NCBI GenBank assembly: GCA_044238875.1
Contig: JBIICM010000003.1
Coordinates: 1-43,153, forward strand
DNA: 43,153 nt
DNA from: JAIBAI01 sp044238875
GTDB lineage: Bacteria; Bacteroidota; Bacteroidia; M30B66
Direction: 5' to 3'
Of this stretch, positions 25,285 to 33,996 are shown piece by piece (within the stretch, counting starts at the first letter, position 1; every line of letters starts with the position of its first letter). The translations under genes and the position numbers were made by a program. Under the pieces are notes generated by a model that ran no database searches, was not told where the DNA came from, and saw nothing but the letters and a program-made list of their open reading frames with translations.

Positions 25285-26703
25285 GTGAACATAAAGAGGT
25301 CTTATAGCAATGGTTTGAAAGTGCTGCGCACTTTTTTACTGAGCCTTGGTCTCTTATCTGTTGGTGCGCTCAACGGACAGCGCTCAGCGCCCGCGGCTGC
25401 TGGCCAGAAAATCAGAATTCTGCTGATCTTCGATTTTTCAAACAGCATGTTTGGGCTATGGGAAAGCGATTCAAAGTTTAACATTGCAAGGAAACTTGTA
25501 AGTACCATGGTTGACAGTTTAAGCCGTCAGCCTTCAGTTGAGCTGGCGCTCAGGTGCTATGGGCATCAGAAAAAATATCCGCCACAGGATTGTGATGACA
25601 CAAAACTGGAAGTTCCCTTCGGTAAAGACAATGGCTGGCTGATCAAGCAGAAACTGACCAAACTAAGTCCAAGCGGTACCACCCCCATTGCACGCTCGCT
25701 TGAAGCATGTGCTGCTGATTTTCCGGATAAGGCGGCAAGGAACATGGTAATGCTGATTACCGACGGCAAGGAGGAGTGCGGAGGTGACCCCTGCGCTGTT
25801 TCAGCAGCCCTTCAGAGTAAAGGTATCATTCTCCGCCCCTTTATTGTTGGTGTTGGTAATCTTGAAACAGATATAAAGAGCAGTTTCAACTGTATCGGAA
25901 ATTTTTATGATGCCTCCACTGAATTGTCATTCAAACAGGTAATTCAGATCATCATAACCCAATTGCTCAATGCCACCACCAGCCAGGTTAATCTGCTTGA
26001 CCAGTCGGGTAAACCTACAGAAACCGATGTGGCCATGACTTTCTATGACCAGCCGGGCGGCAAGCAGCGCTACAATTTTGTGCATACCATGAATAACAAG
26101 GGCTTTCCTGATACCCTGCGGATTGATCATCTTAATACCTACAGACTGGTTGTGCATACAATACCCCCTGTTGAAAAGAAAGACATCAGACTCAATCCCG
26201 GCAAGCATAATATAATAGCCGTAGATGCTCCGCAGGGTTACCTGAAACTGCAGGGCGGAACCATGGAGGCCAGTCTTCTACGCGATGTTCCCTGCATCAT
26301 CCGGAAAGACGGAGAAAATACAACCCTCCATGTGCAAACATTCAGGGAAACAAGCAAGCTGATCTGCGGAACATATGACTTAGAGATCCTCTGTCTCCCA
26401 CGCGTACTGATACAGGATGTAAAAATCAGTCAAAGCACTACAACTACTGTTAAGATTGAAGAGCCGGGAACGGTGAATTTCCTGCTTGGATCAGCCGGCG
26501 TCACCGCTGTTTTTTCAGAGAACGGTTCTCAATTAACATGGGTTTGCAATTTATCTGAAAACGTTTCTCAGGAGGTGATCAGGTTGCAGCCAGGCAGGTA
26601 TAAGGCTGTTTACCGTTCAAAAGGCGCAAAGGAAACCTTGTTTTCACTGGAGCGCTCATTTCAGGTAAGCCCGGGAACCTCCGTTCAGGTAATGATGAAA
26701 TAA
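25285..26703 (+). CDS. exported von Willebrand factor A (VWA) domain protein
   Basis: The product is 472 residues from GTG 25285, four nt after the transketolase stop. The longer frame overlaps that gene and is rejected. GTG 25321 is another possible start. A signal or anchor segment (about 13-33) precedes a VWA domain (about 42-230). Its metal-ion-dependent adhesion site is complete: DFSNS (50-54), an SGTTP threonine and the ITDGKEECGGDPC aspartate. The C-terminal half (about 240-470) is beta-rich with no family that I recognise. It probably binds a protein partner in the envelope. Its place between the two transketolase halves, 4 nt from each, is unusual. Confidence 0.85.
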   Translation: MNIKRSYSNGLKVLRTFLLSLGLLSVGALNGQRSAPAAAGQKIRILLIFDFSNSMFGLWESDSKFNIARKLVSTMVDSLSRQPSVELALRCYGHQKKYPPQDCDDTKLEVPFGKDNGWLIKQKLTKLSPSGTTPIARSLEACAADFPDKAARNMVMLITDGKEECGGDPCAVSAALQSKGIILRPFIVGVGNLETDIKSSFNCIGNFYDASTELSFKQVIQIIITQLLNATTSQVNLLDQSGKPTETDVAMTFYDQPGGKQRYNFVHTMNNKGFPDTLRIDHLNTYRLVVHTIPPVEKKDIRLNPGKHNIIAVDAPQGYLKLQGGTMEASLLRDVPCIIRKDGENTTLHVQTFRETSKLICGTYDLEILCLPRVLIQDVKISQSTTTTVKIEEPGTVNFLLGSAGVTAVFSENGSQLTWVCNLSENVSQEVIRLQPGRYKAVYRSKGAKETLFSLERSFQVSPGTSVQVMMK

Positions 26704-26707
26704 AAAA

Positions 26708-27667
26708 ATGATGGAAGCATACACTTATACAGAAGAACAGGATACCCGCTCAGGTTTTGGAGCCGGATTACTTGAACTGGGACAAACAAACCGTGATGTG
26801 GTAGCCCTTTGTGCCGATTTAACAGGCTCTTTAAAGATGGACGCCTTTGAAAAAAAATTCCCTGAGCGCTTTTTCCAGGTTGGTATTGCCGAGGCCAATA
26901 TGATTGGTCTTGCGGCCGGTTTCACCATCGGCGGAAAAATTCCCTTTACGGGAACATTTGCCAATTTCAGTACGGGCAGGGTTTATGACCAGATAAGGCA
27001 ATCAGTGGCCTACTCGGGAAAAAATGTGAAAATATGCGCCTCGCATGCAGGTCTTACACTTGGTGAAGATGGCGCTACACATCAGATCCTCGAAGATATT
27101 GGTCTGATGAAGATGTTACCGCACATGACAGTTATCAATACCTGTGATTACAATCAGACCAAAGCGGCCACCATCGCCATCGCCGGCCATCAGGGCCCTG
27201 TTTATCTGCGGTTTGGCCGTCCCAAAGTACCCAATTTTACACCCTCCGGTCAGGTGTTTCAGATCGGGAAGGCCAATTTGATTAAAGCCGGATCCGATGT
27301 CAGCATTTTCGCAACCGGCCATTTGGTATGGAAAGCCATGAAAGCCGCAGAGATACTCCACGATAAGGGTATTGATGCTGAAATAATTAACATACATACC
27401 ATTAAACCTTTGGATGAAGCCGCGGTCATTGCTTCGGTCAGAAAAACCGGATGTGTTGTAAGTGCCGAGGAACATCAACGTAATGGGGGGCTTGGCGATA
27501 GCATAGCACAGGTGCTTGTTAGTCATCACCCGGTTCCGCAGGAATATGTGGCCGTAGATGATCAGTTTGGCGAAAGTGGTACACCAGAGGAATTAATGGT
27601 TAAGTACGGGCTGGATACGGCTGATATCGTAAGGGCTGCCGAAAGGGCAATAGCCCGAAGAAAATAG
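26708..27667 (+). CDS. tkt: transketolase, C-terminal (pyrimidine-binding) subunit
   Basis: The product is 319 residues and supplies the pyrimidine-binding and C-terminal domains missing from the 24435 gene. It has VGIAEANMIGLAAGFTIGGKIPFTGTFANF near 57-86 (the catalytic Glu is in IAEAN), SHAGLTLGEDGATHQILEDI near 112 and a C-terminal domain with IINIHTIKPLD and the SAEEHQRNGGLGD loop. The two halves should assemble as an alpha2beta2 enzyme. The gene starts 4 nt after the VWA stop (a second ATG follows at once). No other transketolase gene lies in the window. Confidence 0.95.
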   Translation: MMEAYTYTEEQDTRSGFGAGLLELGQTNRDVVALCADLTGSLKMDAFEKKFPERFFQVGIAEANMIGLAAGFTIGGKIPFTGTFANFSTGRVYDQIRQSVAYSGKNVKICASHAGLTLGEDGATHQILEDIGLMKMLPHMTVINTCDYNQTKAATIAIAGHQGPVYLRFGRPKVPNFTPSGQVFQIGKANLIKAGSDVSIFATGHLVWKAMKAAEILHDKGIDAEIINIHTIKPLDEAAVIASVRKTGCVVSAEEHQRNGGLGDSIAQVLVSHHPVPQEYVAVDDQFGESGTPEELMVKYGLDTADIVRAAERAIARRK

Positions 27668-27695
27668 GTTCCAGGCCGGCTGACCTGATTGGTAT

Positions 27696-28244
27696 ATGAA
27701 AGAATTATCAGACAGGGAATTGCTGGATCTTTTTGCGCAGCCGGATAGTAAAAATCAGGCCTTTTCCCTTTTGGTGAAACAATACCAGCAAAGACTTTAC
27801 TGGCACATCCGTAAAATGGTCATTGACCATGACGATGCGGATGACCTGCTGCAGAACACGTTTATGAAAGCTTATCAGGCCCTTGAAAACTTCAGGGAAG
27901 ATTCAAAAATATTTACCTGGCTTTACCGGATCGCTACCAATGAAAGCATCACTTTTCTGAATCAGAAGAAAAGAAAGGTCAGCACCGATCTAATGAAAGC
28001 AGTCGAAAAAGAGGGGCTAAATACACAGGAAAATTCCCTTGTCAGTGGAGATCGCATTCAAATGAAGTTACAACAGGCTTTGCTAACCCTACCTGACAAA
28101 CAAAGGCTGGTTTTTAATATGAAATATTTTGAGAACATGAAGTATGATGAGATCTCCGCCATTTTGGGAACGAGTGTGGGAGCCCTGAAAGCGTCATATC
28201 ATCTGGCTGTGAAAAAAATAGAAGACTTTATCAGAACACATTAA
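27696..28244 (+). CDS. ECF-type RNA polymerase sigma factor
   Basis: The product is 182 residues with the two ECF sigma domains. Region 2 is around residues 20-95, with DADDLLQNTFMKAYQALENF and the -10-reading segment FTWLYRIATNESI. Region 4 is around 120-175, with LPDKQRLVFNMKYFENMKYDEISAILGTSVGALKA as the helix-turn-helix. No extra C-terminal domain is present. The next gene encodes a one-TM protein in the position of an anti-sigma factor, and a Spy/CpxP-like periplasmic protein follows, so the unit may respond to envelope stress. It lies 28 nt after the transketolase gene and may share its transcript. Confidence 0.94.
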   Translation: MKELSDRELLDLFAQPDSKNQAFSLLVKQYQQRLYWHIRKMVIDHDDADDLLQNTFMKAYQALENFREDSKIFTWLYRIATNESITFLNQKKRKVSTDLMKAVEKEGLNTQENSLVSGDRIQMKLQQALLTLPDKQRLVFNMKYFENMKYDEISAILGTSVGALKASYHLAVKKIEDFIRTH

Positions 28245-28274
28245 ACCATTTTTAAAAAAGTAATCAGAGCAACC

Positions 28275-28703
28275 ATGAAACTTAACAAGGATTTTGGTGA
28301 AGAGTGGCCTTCAAAACCGCCTTTCATTGTTCCGGATGGATATTTTGAGACGTTTCCTGAAAAGCTGATGGCCCGTATCGAATCCGAAAAACTAAGTAAA
28401 AAAAAGACTAAAGTTTTAAGACTACAAATTTTATACGCTGCGGCTGCCATCTTTTTTTTAGCACTGGCAGGTGTGTTTACTTATAAGATCATCATGCACA
28501 AAACCATTCCTGTTGCGCCTGTTGTAGTTACTGAGCAAAAAGTCCGTATTGATTCAGTGGTGCTGGCTGAAGTGGGGGAGGAGCTCACCGCCGGTGAGCT
28601 TACCGATGTCATCAGTGTGCAGGAAAATCAGCAAACGGAAGGAATTTACGCTTATCTGGTCGACAGCGAAGTTGAAATTGAAGAAATCATCAGTGAATTT
28701 TAA
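28275..28703 (+). CDS. single-pass membrane protein, putative anti-sigma factor
   Basis: The product is 142 residues: a cytoplasmic N-terminal part (1-48), one membrane helix (about 51-70) and a short acidic C-terminal region outside (about 75-142). The segment PPFIVPDGYFETFPEKLMARI is common in Bacteroidota proteins encoded right after ECF sigma genes. I do not see a classical zinc anti-sigma HxxxCxxC motif. The role as an inhibitor of the upstream sigma factor is inferred from position, topology and size. It starts 30 nt after the sigma stop. Confidence 0.8.
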   Translation: MKLNKDFGEEWPSKPPFIVPDGYFETFPEKLMARIESEKLSKKKTKVLRLQILYAAAAIFFLALAGVFTYKIIMHKTIPVAPVVVTEQKVRIDSVVLAEVGEELTAGELTDVISVQENQQTEGIYAYLVDSEVEIEEIISEF

Positions 28704-28715
28704 ACCAACCAACCT

Positions 28716-29189
28716 ATGAAACGCCTATTGTTTTTTTACCTTTTTGCAGTATCTCTAAACATTGCTGCTCAGCCAGGAAGCAAGATAAAGGATGGATCCG
28801 CAAGAGAGCGCATTAAAGCACAACGTACTGCATTTATTACCGACCGCTTGTCGCTCTCGCCCGAGGAGTCGCAAAAGTTCTGGCCAGTTTACAATCAGTT
28901 TACCGAAGAGCTGGAGGGTTTAAAGAAAACGCAGAATAAATCACGTCGCAATGGCATCAACAAACTCGCATTTATCAGTGATCAGGAAGCCGAAAAAATA
29001 CTCGAAGAAGAAATTCAGATTCAGCAAAAAATAGTTGACCTGCAGCAGAAATACCAGCAGGAATTAAAGAAGGTAATTTCGGTGAAAAAGATTTTGATGC
29101 TCTATCAGGTAGAACGTGATTTTAAAATGGAACTGCTGCGAAAGCTTGGAAAAGCAGCAGACCGCTTATCAGAGCAGGATGATCAGTGA
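28716..29189 (+). CDS. Spy/CpxP-like periplasmic protein
   Basis: The product is 157 residues with a signal peptide (1-18, ending NIAAQ) and then an almost wholly helical body. The segment LSLSPEESQKFWPVYNQFTEEL resembles the LTP-type repeat of Spy and CpxP, and long charged helices with Gln and Lys follow (about 85-140), likely a coiled coil. Spy-like proteins act as ATP-independent chaperones or stress sensors in the periplasm. It is the third gene of the sigma/anti-sigma unit and may sense or buffer envelope stress for it. Its stop abuts the convergent MFS stop directly. Confidence 0.8.
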   Translation: MKRLLFFYLFAVSLNIAAQPGSKIKDGSARERIKAQRTAFITDRLSLSPEESQKFWPVYNQFTEELEGLKKTQNKSRRNGINKLAFISDQEAEKILEEEIQIQQKIVDLQQKYQQELKKVISVKKILMLYQVERDFKMELLRKLGKAADRLSEQDDQ

Positions 29190-30569
29190 TCAGCGTTTCT
29201 TTTTCATACTGATTGCCGTGGCGTCTTGCACATACAAGGAAGCCACCGCAGCCAGAATGAGGAAAATTCCGGCAAGAAAAATGGCATAAATGGCATTGTC
29301 TTCATAAACAAGATGTACGATTGGACCGCCAAAAATACCGTTGACTATTTGCGGGAAGGTGATAAAAAAGTTGAAAATACCCATGTAAACGCCCATTTTA
29401 CCTGAGGGGATGGAACCGGCCAGAATCGCATAAGGCATGGCAAGGATGCTGGCCCATGCGAGCCCTACCCCAATCATTGAAAAGATAAGAAAGTGCTTGT
29501 CTGGTGCGAAGTACATACTGATTAAGCCCAAACCTCCACAAATCAGTGAAAAGGCATGGGTATTCTTCCGCCCGAATTTTGCTGCTATTGAAGGCAGCAA
29601 CAAGGCATAAATAGCTGATACACCGTTGTAAATACCGAAGATAAATCCAACATAATTGCCCGCTTCCCTGAAAGTATCCGAAGAGGTGTCAGATATTGGT
29701 AACTTGTAAATATGGTGCGCCACTGCGGGGGTGGTGAAAACCCACATGCTGAAAAGGGCAAACCAACTGAAAAATTGAACCAGACCAAGCTGACGCATGG
29801 TTCGCGGCATATTTTTAAAATCCGAAATAATATTCAAGAGGCCCTTTGAATCATCCCCTGCCGGCTTGCCATGAATTTCCTCATAAATTTCCGGGGGATC
29901 TTCGGTGGTTTTAAATAGGGTAACCAATATAGCGCCCATAAAAACAAATGCTCCGAAGTAAAAAGAATAAATTACGTTATCAGCTACCTGTCCGGCAGGT
30001 GCCGAAGCTGAAATACCCAATGCTGAGAGTATCGAGGGAAGCCAGGAGCCCAAAACAGCGCCAACACCAATCAATGCAGTCTGGATTGAAAAGCCAAGTG
30101 TACGCTGCCTGTCAGGCAGCAGATCCGCAACCAGTGCTCTGAAAGGTTCCATAGATACGTTGATGGAAGCATCCATCAGCATCAGCATTGCCGCACCTAA
30201 GAAGAGCGCCGACTTGCCAACCATAAAGGCTCCAGAGTTCGGCAGTAAAACCAGGGCAAGGCAACAGATCAGCGCACCGGTAAGAAAATAGGGTTTTCGC
30301 CGTCCCATGCGGTTCCATGTTTTATCACTGTAATGGCCGATGATCGGCTGCACAATCATGCCTGTAAGGGGAGCAACCAGCCAAAACCATGATAGTTCCT
30401 CAACATGAGCGCCAAAATTTTGCAAAATGGCCGAGGCATTACCATTTTGAAGGGCAAAGCCAAACTGAATGCCCAAAAAACCAAAGCTCATATAAATGAT
30501 CTGAGCTACACTCAGGTTTTTCTTCTTCCTGTTCAGTTCTGATTTATTTGATTCTTTTCTGTTTTCCAT
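29190..30569 (-). CDS. MFS transporter, SLC45-like (sugar:cation symporter type)
   Basis: The product is 459 residues with about twelve membrane helices after a Lys/Asn-rich N-terminal tail. The segment SWFWLVAPLTGMIVQPIIGHYSDKTWNRMGRRKPYFL is typical of SLC45/plant sucrose-transporter relatives and of MFS A-motifs. It probably carries a disaccharide such as maltose or sucrose with protons, but no sugar-metabolism genes are nearby to confirm this. It is transcribed leftward alone. The intergenic stretch upstream (30570-30817) separates it from the divergent START-like gene. Confidence 0.88.
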   Translation of the reverse strand: MENRKESNKSELNRKKKNLSVAQIIYMSFGFLGIQFGFALQNGNASAILQNFGAHVEELSWFWLVAPLTGMIVQPIIGHYSDKTWNRMGRRKPYFLTGALICCLALVLLPNSGAFMVGKSALFLGAAMLMLMDASINVSMEPFRALVADLLPDRQRTLGFSIQTALIGVGAVLGSWLPSILSALGISASAPAGQVADNVIYSFYFGAFVFMGAILVTLFKTTEDPPEIYEEIHGKPAGDDSKGLLNIISDFKNMPRTMRQLGLVQFFSWFALFSMWVFTTPAVAHHIYKLPISDTSSDTFREAGNYVGFIFGIYNGVSAIYALLLPSIAAKFGRKNTHAFSLICGGLGLISMYFAPDKHFLIFSMIGVGLAWASILAMPYAILAGSIPSGKMGVYMGIFNFFITFPQIVNGIFGGPIVHLVYEDNAIYAIFLAGIFLILAAVASLYVQDATAISMKKKR

Positions 30570-30785
30570 CGGGTTGGTGTCAGATAAACACCGCCAAAAT
30601 ACAGATTTTCAGATTTACACTGATTAACGGTAAGGCGTGCAAACACATTTTTGTTTAAAACCCTTATGAAAACAGCTGTTCAACATGGAAAACATGCTGC
30701 CAAAAGGTTTTTGAACAATCATGTTTATAAGTTTTTTGCAGTAGCCGACAGTTTTTAATGGGTAAATAATTGGTGGGTTGATGGT

Positions 30786-30816
30786 CTTTTTGTATCATCG
30801 CAAAAAGCTCATGAGC
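30786..30816. promoter_or_regulatory. hairpin and palindrome before the START-like gene
   Basis: CTTTTTG (30786-30792) and CAAAAAG (30801-30807) pair around TATCATCG, and GCTCATGAGC (30807-30816) is a perfect 10-bp palindrome directly before the ATG at 30818. The loop TATCATCG has two mismatches to a -7 box, with a TTG 20 nt upstream, so it may be the promoter. The rest of the 248-nt gap 30570-30817 is plain AT-rich sequence. Confidence 0.4.
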
Positions 30817-30817
30817 A

Positions 30818-31201
30818 ATGTCTGGACTTGTAAAAATTGAACGCGAATATTTACTGAGATCATCAACAGGGGTTTTGTACTCCTTTCTGACAGAACCAAG
30901 CGGATTGTCGGAGTGGTTTTGCGATAACGTGAATATAAAAGGCGATATTTATTATTTTATTTGGAACAAGGATTCGGAGCAACAAGCCCGAAGAATCGCA
31001 TCAAAGGAGAATGTATATGTTCGATACCGATGGCTGGATGGTCCTGAAACAGCGTTCTTTGAATTGCGAATTCAGGTTGATGACCTCACATCAGAAGTGG
31101 CGCTTATTGTAACAGATCATGCTGAGGCCGATGATGTAGATGAAACCATTCTGTTCTGGAATTCAGCTATTCAGAAGCTGCATGGCGTAATTGGCTCCTG
31201 A
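30818..31201 (+). CDS. START-like (AHSA1/SRPBCC-type) domain protein
   Basis: The product is 127 residues and fits a single START-like fold. It starts with KIEREYLLRSSTGVLYSFLTEPSGLSEWFCDNV, the usual beginning of the Bacteroidota START-like family, and ends with a long amphipathic helix (ETILFWNSAIQKLHGVIG). Such folds bind lipid-like or hydrophobic ligands. It has no signal peptide, so it is cytosolic. It lies upstream of an LptF/LptG permease gene, which hints at an envelope role without naming a ligand. Confidence 0.85.
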   Translation: MSGLVKIEREYLLRSSTGVLYSFLTEPSGLSEWFCDNVNIKGDIYYFIWNKDSEQQARRIASKENVYVRYRWLDGPETAFFELRIQVDDLTSEVALIVTDHAEADDVDETILFWNSAIQKLHGVIGS

Positions 31202-31205
31202 GTAC

Positions 31206-31213
31206 TATCTTTG
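31206..31213 (+). promoter_or_regulatory. putative -7 promoter box before the LptF/G gene
   Basis: TATCTTTG, a full match to TAnnTTTG, lies 5 nt after the START-like stop codon. It includes the TTG at 31211 that would be the longest-frame start of the next gene. That makes TTG 31229 the better start. A TTG lies only 12 nt upstream, so the -33 element is weak. Confidence 0.5.
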
Positions 31214-31228
31214 CGGCGTAAAATAAGT

Positions 31229-32809
31229 TTGAAACGCCTCGATTTATTTATTCTTCGCTCTTACCTGGGGCCTTTTCTCCTTACATTTTTCATTGCCGTT
31301 TTTGTGCTGCTCATGCAGTTTGTATGGAAATATGTGGATGAACTGGTGGGCAAGGGGCTTGACTGGATAACAATTTTGCAGTTGTTGGGTCTGGTATCAA
31401 CCACCATGGTGGCCATGGCACTGCCACTGGCCATTTTACTGTCATCGCTGATGGCTTTCGGTAACCTGGGTGAATACATGGAACTAACAGCTGTTAAGGC
31501 TTCGGGTATCTCTTTGCAGCGAGCAATGCGCCCTGTATTCGTGCTGTGTGTATTTTTTAGTTTGATGGCATTTTATTTTTCAAATAATATCCTGCCTGTT
31601 GCCAACCTGAAAATGCGCACCTTGCTCAATGACATCCGCGACAAAAGGCCGGAACTGAATTTAAAACCCGGCATCTTTAACAGTGATTTGCAGGATTATG
31701 TGATCAGAATCGGCAGAAAAAGCCGCGATGGCAAAGAGCTCAATGAAATAATGATTTATGATCATAGCCGACGGTCGGGCAATGAGCGCCTTATTATTGC
31801 CGAAAAAGCGCTGGTAGGGCTTTCTGACGATAAAAGATACCTTGAGTTCAGGCTCATCAACGGGCATTCTTATACCGAGGCTGAACCGGGCCGAAAAAGA
31901 AGCGGTTCATATCCTTTTTTGCGAGAAAATTTTTCTGAAGACATTATTCGCTTCGACAGATTAATGTTTTCATTGCCGAAATCAGATGAAAATCTGTTTA
32001 AAAAGAATTACCAAATGCTGAACCTCAATCAGCTCAAACGTTCGGTTGATACACTTGAACGCTCGCTTGACGCTGAAAAAATACACCTCATCAAGCAGTT
32101 ATTCCGCAGCCCCTATTTTGAGCGTGACAAATCGTATTCAACCTATCTGATAGAACAGGAAAAACAGAAAGAAACACTTGCTGTTAGGGCGGATACCACT
32201 GCATTGTCCTTGCCTGATACAGCTGTGTTCAGTCTGCTGGAAAAAGCACAAACCGCTGCCTATGAGCATTTAGATGATCATACACAGCAGGGTAAATCCA
32301 AGAAAAAATTAAATAAGTCGAGCCTGCTGGCTAATTTTTCTGCCAATGATCAGCGAAGAATTATTGAAATGGCCACCAATTCGTTGAGAAGCAGCAAAAG
32401 TTCTCTTGAATTTTCTGTCCGTAATTTTGAAGAACAGCAGGAAAGAATTAACCGGCATGAAATCGAATGGCACAGAAAATTCACCCTTTCAATGGCTTGC
32501 ATGGTTTTATTTCTGATTGGAGCCCCGCTTGGCGCCATCGTTCGAAAAGGAGGTTTGGGTATGCCGGTAGTGATTTCCCTGATTTTCTTTGTTTCGTATT
32601 ACATGATTTCAATCACCGGTGAAAAATTAGCCAGAGAGGGGGTCTTATCCGCATTTAACGGGATGTGGCTCTCAACCTACATATTGTTACCAATGGGTGC
32701 ATTTGTTACATGGAAAGCCACCCACGATTCACCGCTTTTCGACAGGGATGCCTATGGCAGGTTTTTTAACAAGCTCCTGAAGCTTGTCAGGAATAGTAAA
32801 ACGCGGTGA
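31229..32809 (+). CDS. LptF/LptG-family permease of LPS export
   Basis: LptF and LptG form the inner-membrane core of the LptB2FG exporter that pulls lipopolysaccharide out of the membrane and into the Lpt bridge. The product is 526 residues. It starts MKRLDLFILRSYLGPFLLTF at TTG 31229, matching the family start, with three membrane helices near the N terminus (to about 110). A long periplasmic jelly-roll part follows, including a Lys/Ser-rich stretch near 340-390, and three helices end the protein (about 420-510). It is long for the family because of extra periplasmic residues. The next two genes are glycosyltransferases with overlapping frames, consistent with glycolipid or LPS supply. Confidence 0.9.
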   Translation: MKRLDLFILRSYLGPFLLTFFIAVFVLLMQFVWKYVDELVGKGLDWITILQLLGLVSTTMVAMALPLAILLSSLMAFGNLGEYMELTAVKASGISLQRAMRPVFVLCVFFSLMAFYFSNNILPVANLKMRTLLNDIRDKRPELNLKPGIFNSDLQDYVIRIGRKSRDGKELNEIMIYDHSRRSGNERLIIAEKALVGLSDDKRYLEFRLINGHSYTEAEPGRKRSGSYPFLRENFSEDIIRFDRLMFSLPKSDENLFKKNYQMLNLNQLKRSVDTLERSLDAEKIHLIKQLFRSPYFERDKSYSTYLIEQEKQKETLAVRADTTALSLPDTAVFSLLEKAQTAAYEHLDDHTQQGKSKKKLNKSSLLANFSANDQRRIIEMATNSLRSSKSSLEFSVRNFEEQQERINRHEIEWHRKFTLSMACMVLFLIGAPLGAIVRKGGLGMPVVISLIFFVSYYMISITGEKLAREGVLSAFNGMWLSTYILLPMGAFVTWKATHDSPLFDRDAYGRFFNKLLKLVRNSKTR

Positions 32810-33996
32810 GAATTCTTCAGATCTGTCAAAAGCCGCTTTTCAGCCCTCATGATGGGGGTAAACTCGCTATGCTCAGTATGGCTGAAGGCCTAAATGCCGC
32901 CGGGGTTGAAGTTGTTCAGCTGATGGTCGGTTCTCCCGGTCATCCCTTCCCCGATCAAATTCCCTCTGATTATCCCTTTCAGATACGCCGTGTTTACCTG
33001 AATACGCAGGTAAATGTATGGGATGCATTGATAAATCTGGCCGGTTCAGCGTCATATCACCTCTCAAGGTTCAGGCAACAGGCATTCAGGCGGGCGTTAA
33101 TTGAAATTCTGCAGCAACAAAGCTTCGATATCGTTCAGGCTGAAAGTCCTTATATGCTTGTTTACCTTCATGAAATAAGGCGCTACAGCAAGGCCAAAGT
33201 AGTTTTAAGGGCGCATAATGTTGAGTTCATGATCTGGAGTCGTGCTGCCCGTTCAGGAAGGAATTTTCTTGTAGCCCCTTATTTGCGACTGCAGTCAGCC
33301 CGGTTAAAACGTGAAGAGGTATTCCTTGCAAAGTCCTGCGACGGATTAGTAGCTATGTCATCCGATGATCTTGCTTTACTAAAGGCTCAAGGTGTTCAAA
33401 TCCCTTCAACAGTTATTGGCATCGGTACCGGTCTTAACCCTCCTGAAAATTTACCGGATCAAATAGCCAAACGCCAAATTTTTCACCTTGGGGCCATGAA
33501 CTGGTTTCCCAACAGGGAGGGCGTTTTATGGTTTTTGAATGATGTATGGCCGCTGGTCAGGAAATTGATTCCCGGGATAAAACTCCATCTGGCAGGGCAT
33601 GGAATGCCGGCAGAGATTTCAGCCGGATCATATACGGACGTTATTATAGAAAAGGCAGATAATGCTGCTGCCTACATGCTGTCACATGGAATTATGATTG
33701 TTCCGCTTTTAAGCGGGAGCGGTATCAGGGTTAAGATTATTGAGGGTATGAAATTGGGCAAGGTAATAGTAACTACTGAAATTGGGGCTGAAGGGCTTGG
33801 GGTTGTTGCCGGAGAGCATATTCTTATTGCCCACGGTGCTTCCGAATTTGCGGAGCAGCTGAAGCGTTGTTTTGAAGATCCGGCACTGACGATAAAAATA
33901 TCAGAAAATGCCCGTAAATTTGCCGCTGAGAAATTCGATACATCAAAACTGACGGATCAACTTCTGCAGTTTTATCAAAATTTATTGAAAGGTTGA
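32806..33996 (+). CDS. glycosyltransferase family 4-like
   Basis: The product is 396 residues with a GT-B fold. The N-terminal Rossmann half starts MRILQICQKPLFSPHDGGKL and the C-terminal half has HLGAMNWFPNREGVLWFLNDV and later VPLLSGSGIRVKIIEGMKLGK. The Glu in IIEG is the usual nucleotide-sugar-binding residue of family 4. It starts with a GTG that overlaps the LptF/G stop (GTGA), and its own stop overlaps the start of the next glycosyltransferase (TTGA), so the three proteins are likely made in step. The sugar and acceptor cannot be told from the sequence. It is probably an envelope glycan enzyme at the inner membrane. Confidence 0.88.
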   Translation: MRILQICQKPLFSPHDGGKLAMLSMAEGLNAAGVEVVQLMVGSPGHPFPDQIPSDYPFQIRRVYLNTQVNVWDALINLAGSASYHLSRFRQQAFRRALIEILQQQSFDIVQAESPYMLVYLHEIRRYSKAKVVLRAHNVEFMIWSRAARSGRNFLVAPYLRLQSARLKREEVFLAKSCDGLVAMSSDDLALLKAQGVQIPSTVIGIGTGLNPPENLPDQIAKRQIFHLGAMNWFPNREGVLWFLNDVWPLVRKLIPGIKLHLAGHGMPAEISAGSYTDVIIEKADNAAAYMLSHGIMIVPLLSGSGIRVKIIEGMKLGKVIVTTEIGAEGLGVVAGEHILIAHGASEFAEQLKRCFEDPALTIKISENARKFAAEKFDTSKLTDQLLQFYQNLLKG

